Source of the DNA: a bacterium
GTDB lineage: Bacteria > Bdellovibrionota_C > UBA2361 > SZUA-149
Reading direction: 5' to 3'
Length of the DNA stretch: 6,960 bases
Assembly: GCA_003230795.1 (NCBI GenBank)
Contig: QIGM01000496.1
Coordinates: 1 to 6,960 of the forward strand
The translations under genes and the position numbers were made by a program. Shown in pieces: positions 6,381-6,960 of the stretch; position 1 is the first letter of the stretch, and every line of letters begins with the position of its first letter. The notes under the pieces were generated by a model. That model did no database searches. It was given only the letters and a program-made list of their open reading frames with translations, and was not told the DNA's origin.

Positions 6381-6383
6381 TAA

Positions 6384-6845
6384 CTAGTTGCAAAACGTCG
6401 AGCGATGCCCGCCCCTACAAAACAAACGCGTAAAAATACTGACGGATCCCCGAGCCTCTTCAACATCCCGAGTGCCTGAATAATCGTCTTCATCAAAGCT
6501 AGACTGCATCGCCTGAATGGTCTCTAGACTAGAGGGCGGGGCGTTGAACGTATCGTAAACAGCCAAGGAAGCGTAAAATACGACCGTAGCCGCCAGCGCT
6601 CCCCCAAGCAGCTTAGCCTTTTTCTTAAAGACTCCAGCCTGCTTATCAAGATTAATCGTATCGCGTTGCTCGTTCTTAAAATCACTATTAGCTTTTTCAA
6701 GAAGGGTAGAAGCCCCAACCGCAGAAACCGCTGAGGACTTAGGTAATTCCACCTGCGGCGCAGGAGCCACGTCAGGAGCAGAAACATCGGACTTCAAGTC
6801 AACATTAGCCCGAAACGGATGCGCAGAATCTAATTTATTGCTCAT
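6384..6845 (-). CDS. Hypothetical single-pass membrane protein
   Basis: A 153-residue protein I do not recognise. Residues 1-70 are polar and low complexity, with Ala, Pro, Ser and Val runs around 21-45, and look disordered. A basic stretch KKKAK (74-78) precedes one membrane segment at about 79-98. A short tail follows, acidic at first (DEDD at 118-121) and then Arg- and Cys-rich up to its end (CRGGHRSTFCN). By the positive-inside rule the long N-terminal part should be cytoplasmic and the tail periplasmic. There is no signal peptide or catalytic motif. GAGGA lies just before the ATG at 6843-6845, and the start overlaps the stop of an upstream open frame (TAATG). It is followed by ahcY after about 260 bp. 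Coding status is likely but rests on length, start context and a sensible topology. Confidence 0.6.
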   Translation of the reverse strand: MSNKLDSAHPFRANVDLKSDVSAPDVAPAPQVELPKSSAVSAVGASTLLEKANSDFKNEQRDTINLDKQAGVFKKKAKLLGGALAATVVFYASLAVYDTFNAPPSSLETIQAMQSSFDEDDYSGTRDVEEARGSVSIFTRLFCRGGHRSTFCN

Positions 6846-6960
6846 TATTCCTCATACTTCTTCATCCCCAGAAGTATTATGAGCAAAAACGAACAGATCG
6901 TTACATCACCACGAAAATACCGAGAATTTAGAAGGATTCCCCCAACTAAGCCTCTCGCTC
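6845..6960 (-). CDS. Possible 3' end of an unidentified membrane protein gene (partial)
   Basis: A minus-strand frame is open from the window edge for 37 codons and stops at TAA (6845-6847). The TAA shares its last base with the ATG of the next gene. The visible part contains a hydrophobic segment (VTICSFLLIILLG) followed by a charged end, KKYEE, as expected for a last membrane helix with a cytoplasmic tail. A frame of this length stays open by chance fairly often, so the support is the one-base stop/start overlap and the plausible topology. The start is outside the window and I do not recognise the family. Confidence 0.35.
   Translation of the reverse strand, partial: ARGLVGGILLNSRYFRGDVTICSFLLIILLGMKKYEE
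6851..6883 (-). promoter_or_regulatory. Hairpin next to the ribosome-binding site of the 153-residue gene
   Basis: CTCATACTTC (6851-6860) and GAAGTATTATGAG (6871-6883) are inverted repeats that give a 10-bp stem with a 3-nt bulge and a 10-nt loop. In the minus-strand transcript the 3' arm ends in TATGAG, whose last bases are part of the GAGGA ribosome-binding site, 6 nt before the ATG. Folding would partly hide that site. No U-tract follows, so a terminator is unlikely. Confidence 0.4.

Overview
The window carries seven coding regions and no RNA gene, insertion sequence or CRISPR array. It looks like ordinary chromosome from a Gram-negative, proteobacteria-like organism of middling GC content. 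The evidence is a single-domain SppA anchored in the membrane, a DUF502 membrane protein, a protein with a FliK-type C-terminal domain, and a bacterial AhcY. No marker fixes the lineage. A deltaproteobacterial or Bdellovibrionota-like origin is a guess from overall flavour only.

Layout. Bases 1-958 hold sppA on the minus strand, with a leader made of three 24-bp tandem units up to about 1027. A divergent intergenic space (about 1028-1172) carries back-to-back promoter candidates. Two plus-strand genes follow: a 520-residue protein with a FliK-like C-terminal domain (1173-2735) and a DUF502 two-pass membrane protein (2803-3495). The DUF502 gene meets arsM tail to tail, and the two stop codons share the palindrome CTAG. 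On the minus strand, arsM (3492-4541) lies downstream of ahcY (4754-6121), with a 212-bp spacer full of short tandem repeats between them. Upstream of ahcY is a 262-bp leader or intergenic region. Beyond it are a small single-pass membrane protein (6384-6845) and what may be the 3' end of another membrane-protein gene (6845-6960), joined by a TAATG stop/start overlap.

How the genes work together. The clearest link is ahcY with arsM. ArsM uses S-adenosylmethionine to methylate arsenite and releases S-adenosylhomocysteine (SAH); AhcY hydrolyses SAH, which would otherwise inhibit methyltransferases. Both genes are on the same strand with ahcY first. SppA removes spent signal peptides or acts in envelope quality control, and DUF502 proteins are membrane proteins of unknown function. 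No pathway connects these to the FliK-like protein, which sits here without other flagellar genes.

The most unusual non-coding feature is a recurring pattern of short imperfect tandem duplications (unit sizes 12, 14, 15, about 17-27, about 19 and 24 bp). They sit at gene starts, at stop codons and in spacers. One of them copies the sppA ribosome-binding site three times. I see no convincing new multi-gene system. The best candidates for a second look are the triplicated Shine-Dalgarno leader, the ahcY-arsM pairing, and the hairpin and coupling arrangement in front of the 153-residue membrane protein.
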